A DNA stretch of 64,000 bases from Aradus depressus (lineage: Eukaryota; Arthropoda; Insecta; Hemiptera; Aradidae): positions 5,634,001-5,698,000 of the forward strand of contig OY759218.1 of assembly GCA_963662175.1 (NCBI GenBank), in the 5' to 3' direction. The notes beneath the pieces were generated by a model, which saw only the letters and a program-made list of their open reading frames with translations, was not told the origin of the DNA and searched no databases. The translations under genes and the position numbers were made by a program. Below are positions 31,355-41,421 of this stretch, piece after piece (the first letter of the stretch is position 1; the number at the start of each line of letters is the position of its first letter).

Positions 31355-31527
31355 TTAGTCGACTTCTTCCACCCTAGAGGCTTCCTTAGAACTGTCTTCC
31401 AGGTTGGGGATCTCAGCAGAAGCAACCTTCTCACCATTCATGGTATAGTCCTCGTCAATCTCCAGACCTAGCTTGATCATCCGGTAGATCCTGGAGATAC
31501 GGATCCCGGGTTCTTCCAGGGTGAACC
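31355..31527 (-). pseudogene. isolated Hsp90 C-terminal exon (cytosolic type, EEVD end)
   Basis: After an acceptor (CATCAG on the minus strand) the exon gives [21 protein letters not shown], then LEIDEDY, and ends [11 protein letters not shown] with a TAA stop: 56 residues. This matches the very C-terminus of cytosolic Hsp90, including the EEVD tail that binds TPR co-chaperones. No other part of the roughly 720-residue protein was found anywhere in the window. Intact splice acceptor and frame allow a real terminal exon of a gene with a very long intron, but a duplicated fragment is more likely. The tail is VEEVD where MEEVD is usual. Confidence 0.75.
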
Positions 31528-31739
31528 CTGATGAGAAGAGAGAAGAGGGAGATCTTGAACAGGAGAATCAACGAAACGGCAATTTCAAAGTAAATAATAA
31601 ATGTTAAAAAAACAAAAATACAATTCTAAATCGTAAAGCCATGGGGATTCCCTAGTTAAAATTCAAACCCCTTCCTTACCTACCTCATTTACAAATAAGA
31701 ATGGTCCGCACGCAAACCCTGATTTTGTTTCTTCTTGTA

Positions 31740-32245
31740 AAAAATATGTGAACCTCAATGAATATTGCACTATTGATGATATGCTAGAAGGCTTTAGGGG
31801 CAACTGTCCATTTCGTATTTATATGAAGTCAAAACCAGCCACATATGGCATTAAAATATTTGCATTGGTTGATGCGCGCACGTATTACATAAAAAATTTA
31901 GAGATTTATACAGGTGTTCAACTCCAGGCCCATTTGTTGTAAATAACTCGGGTTTAAATGTGGTAAAAAGACTTATTGAACCAATTACTAATACCGGGAG
32001 GAACATTACTGTGGACAATTGGTTTACATCATTTCCTCTCATAGAAAGTTTAAAGAGGAAGATAATCTAACGTTAGTCGGAACAGTCCGAAAAAATAAAC
32101 GCGAATTACCTCCAGGCTTTGCAGATCCTAAAGGTCGAGATGTACACTCAAGTATATTCATATTCAATGATTATGTCACAGTATATAGAGAACTCTATGG
32201 AATTTTGCAAGATAGGAAGGAGTCTTGCATTCTAGTATGCTAACC
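31740..32245 (+). pseudogene. piggyBac-family transposase fragment, frameshifted
   Basis: The first frame has DDMLEGFRGNCPFRIYMKSK then PATYGIKIFALVD, matching the core of DDE_Tnp_1_7 transposases. Continuing in other frames are NITVDNWFTSFPL (second catalytic Asp) and GTVRKNKRELPP. The N- and C-terminal parts are missing. No terminal repeats were found. Confidence 0.88.
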
Positions 32246-32319
32246 TTAGATGCTATAAAAGGAATTGTAAATCAAAACATTAACATATTAACAGATGACT
32301 TAGAAACTGTCTGGCAGAT

Positions 32320-32398
32320 AAGTAAAGTTCACTGCTTTGTACGTACTAATACAATATAATATATTGTATTAGTACGTACAAAGCAGTGAACTTTACTT
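32320..32398. repeat. perfect hairpin, 38-bp arms
   Basis: Arms 32320-32357 and 32361-32398 are exact reverse complements around a 3-nt loop. Confidence 0.95.
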
Positions 32399-32470
32399 AA
32401 CGGACTCTTTAGAGGGATGGCTAGAAAATAATATTATTATTTTCTAGCCATCCCTCTAAAGAGTCCGTTA
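32398..32470. repeat. perfect hairpin, 35-bp arms, abutting the previous one
   Basis: Arms 32398-32432 and 32436-32470 are exact reverse complements around the 3-nt loop ATT. The first base is shared with the preceding hairpin. Confidence 0.95.
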
Positions 32471-33197
32471 TATAGTGTTTATTACATGTTAACTTTTCCA
32501 ACTCATGATAATAATAATCTTGTATCAACTATAAGTAATTATAATCTAGTACATAACTTAAACTTAAATTCGTATGAAGGAAATTGTTTTAGTATTAAGA
32601 ACATATTATATTGTAACAATCAAACAAATATCAAAGATACATGTATTAAGGAAATAATCAATAATAATCCAAACTCTAAAGGTTACATCTAAACCTTTTA
32701 TTTTTTATGTAGAATATATTAATCAGTACTTAGTCTTTAATCATTCTAGTATTATAATACGAAATAAGAACAGTAGTAAACTAGAATTTTTAAATTTAAG
32801 TTCCTTAGTGAAATTAGATGATAATGAAACGATTGAAAATCTAACTTTTCACTTTATGAAAGTTGTTGATAGTAAGCCTCTAATTACTTTAAGTCAACCA
32901 AATACTGTATATCCTTTAAATATTTCTTTCCATACATTAGCAAAACTTCAAATTCGGTTACACCCTTTATATATAATAATGGTAATAATAAAATAAACCC
33001 TGTTACAATGAAATATGTTTAATCCCAACATAGTTAAATAATAACATTGAGATATTTGTTCGTTCTCTCACTCTCGAAAAAAAAACAGTTTTCAAACAAA
33101 TTATATATCTCTCCAAATATTTGTTGGCTATTTTTTATAAGGTTCGAGTTCGTTTGTGAATATCGCAAAACAGCAATATTTTGAAAAATATTGAAAA

Positions 33198-33980
33198 TTA
33201 GGAAGCACTTCTATTCCTTAACAATTCCAGTACCTCGCTATGGCCACAGGCTGCAGCCCACTGGATCGGCGTGTCACCAGTTTCATCTTTGTCATTCACC
33301 ACAGCATCGTGTTCAAGCAAAACTTCAATAATTTCCAAGAATCCATATCGAGCAGCCCAATAGAGTACAGTCCGTCCCATAATATCTCTTTGATTGACAT
33401 TAACGCCAAAACGCAAAAATAATTGAGCCAATAGCACATTTTTGGAACCAATAGCCCAATATAGGGCATTTCGTCCCATATAATCTATTTCATTCACATA
33501 GGCTCCGTTTTCCAACAAAATTTCAGCAACTTCATTATGTTTGTACAATGCGGCCAAAAGCAATGGTGTTCTACTTCGAAAGTCTTTTACATCAACCAAG
33601 ATGCCATTCCTTACAAGAATATTTACAATTTCTATATTTCCAATACTCGAAGCCCAGTGCAATGCCGAATACTCATAACAGTCTATAATATTAACATTTC
33701 CTCCTAATTTTATGAAAAATTTCAACGCTTTTGTGTTCCCGTTTCGTACAATTAGATGTAGAATTGAATATCTTTTATTTTTTAATTTACTTTTTTCATA
33801 TGGAAAACAATAATTTGCGTCTTCAAGTCCGACGACCCAGAGTATAGGCTTGGCAGCATAATAACTTGCGGACTCTAAAGCAGAATACAATGGCGTTCGT
33901 CCTAGGCTGTCTTTGGTATACTGTTCCAAACATTTGACTGTACATGCAGCCAAGTCATATAATGAGCGTGGGTTTCTGAT
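33198..33980 (-). CDS. ankyrin gene last exon (six repeats)
   Basis: Acceptor TTTTAG on the minus strand at 33981, stop TAA at 33198-33200. 260 codons are open. Confidence 0.88.
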   Translation of the reverse strand: MRNPRSLYDLAACTVKCLEQYTKDSLGRTPLYSALESASYYAAKPILWVVGLEDANYCFPYEKSKLKNKRYSILHLIVRNGNTKALKFFIKLGGNVNIIDCYEYSALHWASSIGNIEIVNILVRNGILVDVKDFRSRTPLLLAALYKHNEVAEILLENGAYVNEIDYMGRNALYWAIGSKNVLLAQLFLRFGVNVNQRDIMGRTVLYWAARYGFLEIIEVLLEHDAVVNDKDETGDTPIQWAAACGHSEVLELLRNRSAS

Positions 33981-34967
33981 CTAAAACACAATTTGAAAAA
34001 TAAAAAATTAGCTACAATATCGAAAATATAAATTATAGGTTCAATTTTTTTTAATACAAATTCATTTTGTATATCCTGATGAAGAGTAAACTCGTCTTGC
34101 TCATCAGTATGTCAATACATCTTGCTAACAAAAAAAAAATTCAACAGTATCACAGTGATAAAAAAAATATATCATCAATATTGATTAATAGTTTTTATCT
34201 CATATGTGTTTGTATCTAAGATTTAATATAGATTCATGTATATAATTTATAAGATATTTAGATGTACAAAATTGTATGATATATCCAATTACTATATGGG
34301 TTAAAGGAAATAAATAATAGTATTATTACTTCTGTCTTTGGGCTACCAAACTACAATAATTATTATGGGTCAAATTTGATAATTTTAGAATAAAAGGCAG
34401 AGGAGGGGCCAATTATGGAAGCCCAAAAATAGGAAGTATAGGTAGCTGATAGGACTTGAGGGCAGTGGGCCATAAGCCTGACAGACATGACAGACTTTCA
34501 TCGCCAATGAAGGTCGACACTTTTTTTCCGACAATATGTTTGGTCAATTTCATAGGAAATTTTCTTTGTGGGAAAAAGTTGACACCTCTGGAAGATTTGC
34601 AGAAAATGTGGAACATCAAACATCCCAAAGAAATCCTAATATTGAAAACTCAAGATAAAATCAATGCAGATTTACGCTAAATCCGTCAATACGTAGTATA
34701 CTTTGATACCCCATTGGAATTTCTGAAATCTATTATTTCCTTTCTATTATTTAATTATACAAGACTTTTACGTCTAACGTTTTATAAATAGTTATACCTA
34801 TGAAACTAAACTTGATAGTAGTTTTTGACAAGTACGATAAAAACATTTCACATACCAGTGGTCCCGAATTCATCCTTCGTTTACATGGTCTTCTTCGAAT
34901 ACAATAATTTCTAACTGTAGCTGTAACTAATCTTGCACCAAAAAATCTGTTTTGTTTTTGTTCTTCC
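33198..34967 (-). CDS. ankyrin-repeat protein, two exons seen
   Basis: Exons 34856-34967 and 33198-33980 join in phase 0 (CTG/ATC). The last exon has six ankyrin repeats with typical landmarks (SALHWASSIGNIEIVNILVR, RTPLLLAALYKHNEVAEILL, RTVLYWAARYGFLEIIEVLL) and ends in TAA. Before the repeats is IRNPRSLYDLAACTVKCLEQ, which resembles the PRSL-x-x-L core of a SOCS box. If translation starts at the ATG near the end of the upstream exon (MNSGPLIRNP), the protein is about 266 residues. That frame is open further upstream, so a longer N-terminus is possible. The role is unknown; ankyrin repeats mediate protein binding. Confidence 0.8.
34856..34967 (-). CDS. ankyrin gene upstream exon
   Basis: 112 nt, acceptor TTCCAG and donor GTATGT. 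It encodes a basic peptide with RNYCIRRRPCKRRMNSGPL. It enters with one base of a split codon, so another exon precedes it; none was identified with confidence. Confidence 0.65.
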
Positions 34968-35620
34968 CTGGAACATAATATATGTTTTTAAAAAAATGTA
35001 AAAAACATTTAAACGAAAAAACCAACAGATTATTAAAAGGAAAAAGTATGGAATAAAATACATTGAAAAGAACCGGTATACTGTGCAAAATACAAAATTC
35101 TATACCAGGTACACAACATAATATGTGACAGCACTAAAGTAAATCCCAGGAACAAAATATTAATACAAAAATCAATTTGTTGTGCCACGACGTTCTTGGT
35201 ATCATTAGAGGCTATTAAATATGGAACAAGAGCCTATAAGAAAAACATTTTTTTTTTATCGTGCAATACGTGCGAAAAATCAACTTCCAAAATATAAATC
35301 TAAAAATAGATTAACATTGATTATTACATTATTTAAACTAATTTAAATATTGGTGGTGAGATAATTCTCGGCCTCTAGGTCTCCCAAATTTAATATTCTT
35401 ATATTGTCATATAGATCTAGTTGACGTTCTGCCACATTCGGGCATTATAAAAACTATAAAACAATAACATTGAGTCAACGGTATCTATATAAATGGCTTG
35501 AGTAATGCTGTATATGTATATTAGTCGTTTTGTTCTCAGAGTTTATTTTGATCTTTTGTCTAGAAGTATAATATAACATGAAATGAATTTGTGTAGAATT
35601 TAAATAATTAATTGGTAGTT
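34968..35620. other. intron-like sequence without recognised feature
   Basis: AT-rich; presumed upstream intron of the ankyrin gene. No exon was seen. Confidence 0.4.
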
Positions 35621-35627
35621 ATATATT

Positions 35628-35765
35628 TATATTTTGCATATTTACAATCAGTATAAACTATAAGTAAATTTGATGAATGACATTATACATTAAATAAAAA
35701 ATATATTCAACGACAGCATATGATTATGTACATATATATTATCAGAACTTTGTTCTAGCCAACAA
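35628..35765 (-). repeat. LINE 3'-end fragment
   Basis: GCATATTTACAATCAGTATA, AAGTAAATTTGATGAATGAC and ATATGATTATGTACAT match the AT-rich tail of the minus-strand Jockey element (14020-14235). Confidence 0.6.
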
Positions 35766-35769
35766 TTGA

Positions 35770-38200
35770 AGTAACTTATCGTTATACAGAGAAATAAATT
35801 GAATATTGTGCAAATCATTAATTGAAGATACTGTTCATACCGGCTATCTTGAGATTTCCAGCTGTGTTTAACCCCAGAGTATTCCTATCGTTGCACCCAA
35901 CTTAACTGCGGTTTTACTTGACTGATTTGAGTGGAACAAACTCGTGATCGACTCGTTAAACTGCTTCATTTACGAATGATTATTGGTTCATTATGTCTAC
36001 TCCTCGAAAATAGGACACTATGTAAAAATTAGTATAATCACAATAAAAAATACACATCTTCGAGAGACTCGAAGACTTCGGCTAAACCTTTTGTACAAAA
36101 TTGTATCTCAACGAGTCACAACTAAAAACATTTAAAAAAAATCCATTTACATTTGTTGGACATGAATGTAAACAAAATATATTCCCCATATATACAAATA
36201 GAGTTACATAGTCTTCTCCAATCCTGTTCTGAGGAGAAAGTTCGTTGTCCTAATGTTTAATCGAAAGCTATTATTAAAATTGAAACAATTCCTCTGATTA
36301 AACGAGATATTGGTAACTTTAATATTTTAAATTAAATAAAAATGTAAACTGAACATTTCTCGACCCATGTTTATGTGAACTAGTTTTTCTTATTTTTAAC
36401 TTAGAACCGACAGAAAATTTGCAATGATGACGCAAGTATTGCAAATCTGAGCAATAACTATTATCTAAAGTTGTAAAAATGAATTTTGAGCGACACTGCA
36501 ATTTTCTTCTCTTAGCAATGTATTCTCTCCCATATATATCATCAGATGAGACAAGCAAATTTAACAGCGAAATCATAGTTTTTCACGCAAATTAATATTA
36601 GAAAATATTTATAATTTAAAATTACCATAGGATTTTTACAGTTGCAGTCAATAAAGATTTTGGATTAAACTTCTTAGTTTCCATTAACATTTGAAAAATC
36701 AAAATTCATCAGTAAAAATAAAAAATGATTAGTCCGCTTTTAATTATTTCAAATAATAAACAATAACATGACGGCATTTCTAAGACAGTTATCGAAATGA
36801 CTACTCGATTATACTGTACTAAATAACTATCGATACATGTGATGCTAAAAGTCGTCGTGAATCAGCACCAATGTACTTCCTTAGCTCGAATTAATTGTGA
36901 TAAACTAAGATGACTCACGCTTCTACTCGTTCACCAATTTGTCTGAAAATCAATAGGTGCCCTAATTAATAAGCTACCACAAGTAGTTTTATTTCGATAC
37001 ATACATTCTATCCGCCCCCCCCCCCCTCTAGTAATGTATTATTAATTTTTCTGTCTTAAAGACGTGAAATAATAAATATATAGTTTTTATTTATAGTTTT
37101 TTTGCGTTACGTAACATTTCTCAAGACCGCCACCCCCTTGTTTATGGACGGCGTCTTGAAGCTACATGTATCAACTAGTAGGCTTGTTGTTAATTTGATG
37201 TATATATAATATATAATGGGTGCTTACAATTATTTACATGCAATTGTTAACAACTAAATTAAAAATATATTTTATTTTATTGTTTCACAAAATTCCATCA
37301 CCTGACAAGGGAATGTTTATTTTCAAACCTCACAAACTCAAAATGAGCTTTGAGTTTTATATAATTTTCACCCTGAAGCGACTAGTTGATAAATATCAAT
37401 TTTCAATATCTTATGTTCCTTATTATTATTATGAAATGGAAATGATAGGTAAATTAACGGTCAAAACTAGGGCCAGATGTACATATATGTATGTATGTTA
37501 TCCGAAGAGTTGAATTCAGTCAGTCTAAAAGAACTAAAAAACTTAAATTCCTTGAAGAGACTTTTTAATACATGTAATAATCGTGTGGCAAAGGAACTTA
37601 AATGTCTTAAAGAGCTACTTCTTCACTCTTTGTAAAAAGAAAAATTCATTGTTTTAAGTCGACAACAAATTTAGAATCTAATGCGACTAATTAGAGCGAC
37701 TAATGTTACAACATCCTCGGCCGTGATTCCTTTACCTGGAGGTACCTGTAACTTCTTTTTACTCTCTTTTTTTGTTACTGTCTCAGAGCGAATTTCTTTA
37801 TTGGCGAGCTCCTAAATTCCTGATATATTTTCGAGGCATCCTGCTCACAAAAAACCTTTAAAACAGCAAAATAGTTCGCTAAAACAATTTGTTCCAAAGT
37901 TACCCCTTTAGTCTTCAGTTAAACAATAGTGACAAAGTAACCCCGTTATACTTCCTACATTCACGTTTTCATTTGCCACAGTTAAAATAATTATCCCACA
38001 GAAATTAAAAAATGGGAAAACCATCTAGATTATATAGACAAAAAAATCATACCTTGCTCGATGTTTTGGCAATACCGCGAAACTGAGGCCAGAGGAGGTT
38101 ACAACAGGTGAATAAAAATGGCGGGATTGGTTATAACAAACATTTTTGGGCCTCACAACAGGTAGCGCCATTGGATGATTTCAACCGATTGCAGCAAATT
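35770..38200. other. AT-rich sequence with one degenerate foldback copy
   Basis: At about 36862-37030 a decayed foldback arm (CCAATGTACTTCCTTAGCTC, CTGAAAATCAATAGGTGCC) ends at a poly-C run. An 85-codon minus frame (36319-36576) has no recognisable domain. No gene is supported. Confidence 0.5.
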
Positions 38201-38269
38201 ATTACGGTTAAAAATAAAGAAAACGTATGTTTTTAAAAAATATTGTCTATTTCACAAATAATATATAAT

Positions 38270-38307
38270 ATGGGAGTACTTTCGGTATTGCTACCATCTT
38301 CAGCCAC
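38270..38307 (-). ncRNA. hammerhead ribozyme, minus-strand copy
   Basis: The reverse complement carries the same core and stems as the 38356-38393 copy, since both lie in the matched arms. Confidence 0.75.
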
Positions 38308-38355
38308 GACTTAACAAATACTGTTAAGTATTATATCCGCAGTATTTGTTAAGTC

Positions 38356-38393
38356 GTGGCTGAAGATGGTAGCAATACCGAAAGTACTCCCAT
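38356..38393 (+). ncRNA. hammerhead ribozyme, plus-strand copy
   Basis: CTGAAGA (38360-38366), unpaired T, stem II GGTA/TACC closed by a GCAA tetraloop, GAA (38380-38382), self-complementary AGTACT and C at position 17 (38389). Stem I is 4 bp (GTGG with CCAT, one G-U pair). Confidence 0.75.
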
Positions 38394-38454
38394 ATTATAT
38401 ATTATTTGTGAAATAGACAATATTTTTTAAAAACATACGTTTTCTTTATTTTTA

Positions 38455-39380
38455 TCAAGTGTTTCACAATATCTCTGCAAAAATGTTAAGTATCAAATTA
38501 TTACGGCTTTCCTCATAACTAGAGTAAACAGCCATCTCGATCGCACTAAAACAAAGCACGCCACAACGATTCAAATTTGAAAAACGTGATTTAACAATGT
38601 AACCCCGCATGTTCGAAGTAACCCCGTTTTACATTATGTTATATTTTTTCAATTTTACAAATATAATATTTTTCTACCTCGTATTTCCTATGTGATCCAC
38701 TTTTTTATTTTCTTTAAATTATGTGTATTGTGTAGGTTACGGTTAAATGTCTCTTGTGCAGAATTTGTTACAAAAAGATTATAAACCATAAAACAGAGAA
38801 AAAAATACTGTTTCTCATGTATGCCATTGGTGGTTAAAAAAACTTTTAGGGTGGTAGAAATGAAAGACGTTTCACGCCAGAACAGTGAGATCGGATAATA
38901 GGTCCTTTCGATTAGTTTTTGTAATAACATAATATGTTAAACTAATTGAAAGTACCTAAAAATGGAAAATATCCAGTGAGCTATATTCTCAGATTTGAGA
39001 TAGGATCAATATGAACGGAGCTATAACGAAATGTCCGAAGGAGATCTTTTGCACATTCTTCAAGAACACATTCGGGGCGTTAATGGTCCTCACAAAAATT
39101 TAATATATCTATTACATTTGTAACTTTTAGGTGGGAAAAGCGGAATTATTGTAGAATATTGATAAATAAAATAAACTTATTTTTTGAAATAAGTAGATTT
39201 GAAATAAGTCGAAAACTTCAAATCTTCACAGCCAACGCAATTAGTATGATGTCTTAGATTCAGAATCACTCAGTGAAAACATACCAAGGTCCGTCCTTGT
39301 TCAAAGCAAGATCGTGACTGACATTATATTGATCAATATTATTGAGTAGTGTGAAGAGTACCCATTTTTTACCATATATT
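38455..39380. other. sequence without recognised gene
   Basis: A short stretch near 39120-39200 (GTAGAATATTGATAAATAAA, ATAAACTTATTTTTTGAAAT) resembles the outer end of the 21.6 kb inverted repeat. Nothing else was recognised. Confidence 0.4.
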
Positions 39381-39383
39381 GCT

Positions 39384-39557
39384 TCAATAGTATTGACCAT
39401 GTAAGGCAGGCCTCCTTGTGTACTGCCCTGTCTCCCTATACCATCGGATGGCTCTTCGGATTGTTGTTTCCGGCAGATCTAAAGCACTCACCGCGTAACG
39501 CTGACTAGGCCCATCTTCCACCTGAGCGACAGCACGGGCCACTTGTTCAGGTGTCAT
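39384..39557 (-). pseudogene. Tc1/mariner-type transposase DNA-binding domain fragment
   Basis: The 57-codon frame starts MTPEQVARAVAQVEDGPSQR and continues ALDLPETTIRRAIRWYRETG then QYTRRP. This is the helix-turn-helix of Tc1-like transposases with the usual linker. A stop follows immediately (HGQYY). The catalytic domain is absent, so it is a fragment. Confidence 0.78.
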
Positions 39558-39559
39558 CT

Positions 39560-41270
39560 CTAATTTAAAAAGAAGGTATTATACACTTTCGACAAAATCG
39601 CGAAAGAAACTGGAGAAAGATGCATAATACAGAGGATAAACGACTATTGTCTTCTTATCGAAACTTCGACTTTTTAAGAATCAAGAGATTCAAAAGCCTC
39701 GATAGTAAATACAGAAAGGATTAATTTCTCCCTATAGTTTCCCTAACTGTTTATACACGCTAAACAATATTTGAACCAAACAAAAAATAATTCCAACAAA
39801 AAATCAAATTTTCAGAGTGCGCCGGATTTTTTGTGGAGCAACGTACATTGTATATTTATTTATATTGTGTGACTGTGTGACGACGATCCACTCCAGACCA
39901 TGGCTTGTCAAAGACTGACGTGATATTGCGCAATATAACCCTTACGCGTGAAAATTCATATTAACACGGTCTCAATACCTATATTGCCAGGCCTTCAATA
40001 AAAATTAATCGTTTTAATTTTCTTCAATATCTTTTTCATCAATATTATTGTTTCAATATACCCCTTAGACGATCAATATATTGTACAATATCGATATTGA
40101 CGCAACAATATAACGTGTAAGGGGGGCTTGTATAAAATATTAATATCCTAGTTATATATAAAACAGTTTTGAATTGAAGGGTAGACAACATGGGGGCGGG
40201 CAAAGATTCTGTCAATAAGGATCTATTATTGTTTTCACTCACTTGATAGGTACCTCCTTGGCGTTATCACAGTTTTGTTGAAAATTGGGACTCGCGTAGT
40301 TGACATATCGAGTTATGGTCAACAATATTTGTTTTTATGTTTTATTATTGTCCTGAAGTTGAACATTTAATATCCTTACATCAATTTATTTAAAATATAT
40401 ATAATTTTACTGGATATATTAGTCTCATTTGAAGATATCATATTAATGGTTATTTAAATTTTCATCATTGTAAGTTAAATATTCAACTTAATTGGGTGTA
40501 CTTTTTTTTTATATAAGCTGAGTATTATAAATCACATCTGGGTGTGAAACGTAAGCTTTAATGTGTGTGGATATGAATATTCTTCAGTATTTATTGGTAA
40601 GTTCCAGTTTTTATGCATTCCCTTTATTTATTTTTTCCTGCTGGAGATATGAAATGGTCGATCAATCATTTTTAAGTTGGCGACTTCACGTAACGGTCGT
40701 TGGGTATCTGTGAGGTATTTGACTTACAACAAATGTTGAATTTTTTAGCATCTTTCTATAGAAATGATCTGGTTGATGTGAACTACACTATATTTTCCTT
40801 CCCTGAATACGATTCGAGAGGTGGCTAAAATGTCCTTTCGCGTGATAACATTTTTTCCCATTTTTGTTAACCAGAAAGATTGAACCATCGGAAGAGGGGG
40901 AATTTTTTTAATTTAGCATTTCACACTAAAATTAGCACATTAAACGGATTATATAGTGTCTGTCTTCTTTCATTAGAACCATGAAATGTTCCATGTTCAT
41001 CAGAAACTGAGATATAGAGTTCAGTCTGAGCCTGAAACTTGGAGCTTCCGTTAATTTGTAAATACTGAGTTCTCCATTTCGTAGCTAATATCTCTTGTCA
41101 TCAGACGACTTTATCTTGATTAATTCATAATTAAATGAAATAAAATGGATAATATTTTCTTGTATTTCATAGATTACTGCGACCAACGGATGGTTAATCA
41201 AGATCTCCTATTAGGTTAAATTGTCACCAATCATAGTCCATGTAAATGAAGTGATCTGTTTTTGATTTCA
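39560..41270. other. sequence without recognised gene
   Basis: Upstream of the death-domain gene; may contain its promoter or a 5' non-coding exon, but no clear signal was seen. Confidence 0.4.
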
Positions 41271-41288
41271 GATATCCTGTAGTAAACA

Positions 41289-41421
41289 ATGTCGTCAGTT
41301 GGAAATAAGTTTTCTAAACTAGTAAGTGATGCTGTGGCCCTAAAAAATATTTTAACAGAGAAAAAGAAAACCGACAAAACTAAGAAGAAACGATCAGAAC
41401 CTTCAAACGCAAACATTAATG
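41289..41421 (+). CDS. death-domain gene exon 1 (coding)
   Basis: 44 codons plus one base, donor GTATGT. It starts MSSVGNKFSKLVSDAVALKN. Confidence 0.75.

Larger units (their letters stand above)
32250..33000 (+). pseudogene. possible env-like (fusion-protein-type) retroelement fragment
   Basis: Short frames at 32486-32692 and 32808-32996 contain a Cys/Asn-rich pattern (NCFSIKNILYCNNQ, KDTCIKEIINNN) and a Ser/Leu-rich part. The pattern recalls envelope proteins of insect errantivirus-type elements, but similarity is weak and the frame is broken. It could also be unrelated AT-rich sequence. Confidence 0.25.
38209..38454. repeat. palindrome, 115-bp arms, hammerhead core on both strands
   Basis: Arms 38209-38323 and 38340-38454 are reverse complements over their full length, as far as could be checked by eye, around a 16-bp spacer. 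Each arm ends with the ATTGTCTATTTC block found in other Penelope-type termini and carries the same ribozyme core. The result is a transcript from either strand with two facing ribozymes. Confidence 0.92.

Noticed and set aside
34456..34680. 74-codon plus-strand frame
   Set aside because: No recognised domain, and an equally open frame overlaps on the other strand; unsupported.
36319..36576. 85-codon minus-strand frame, possible exon of the ankyrin gene
   Set aside because: No domain, no clear splice sites in phase with the 34967 boundary, AT-rich composition.
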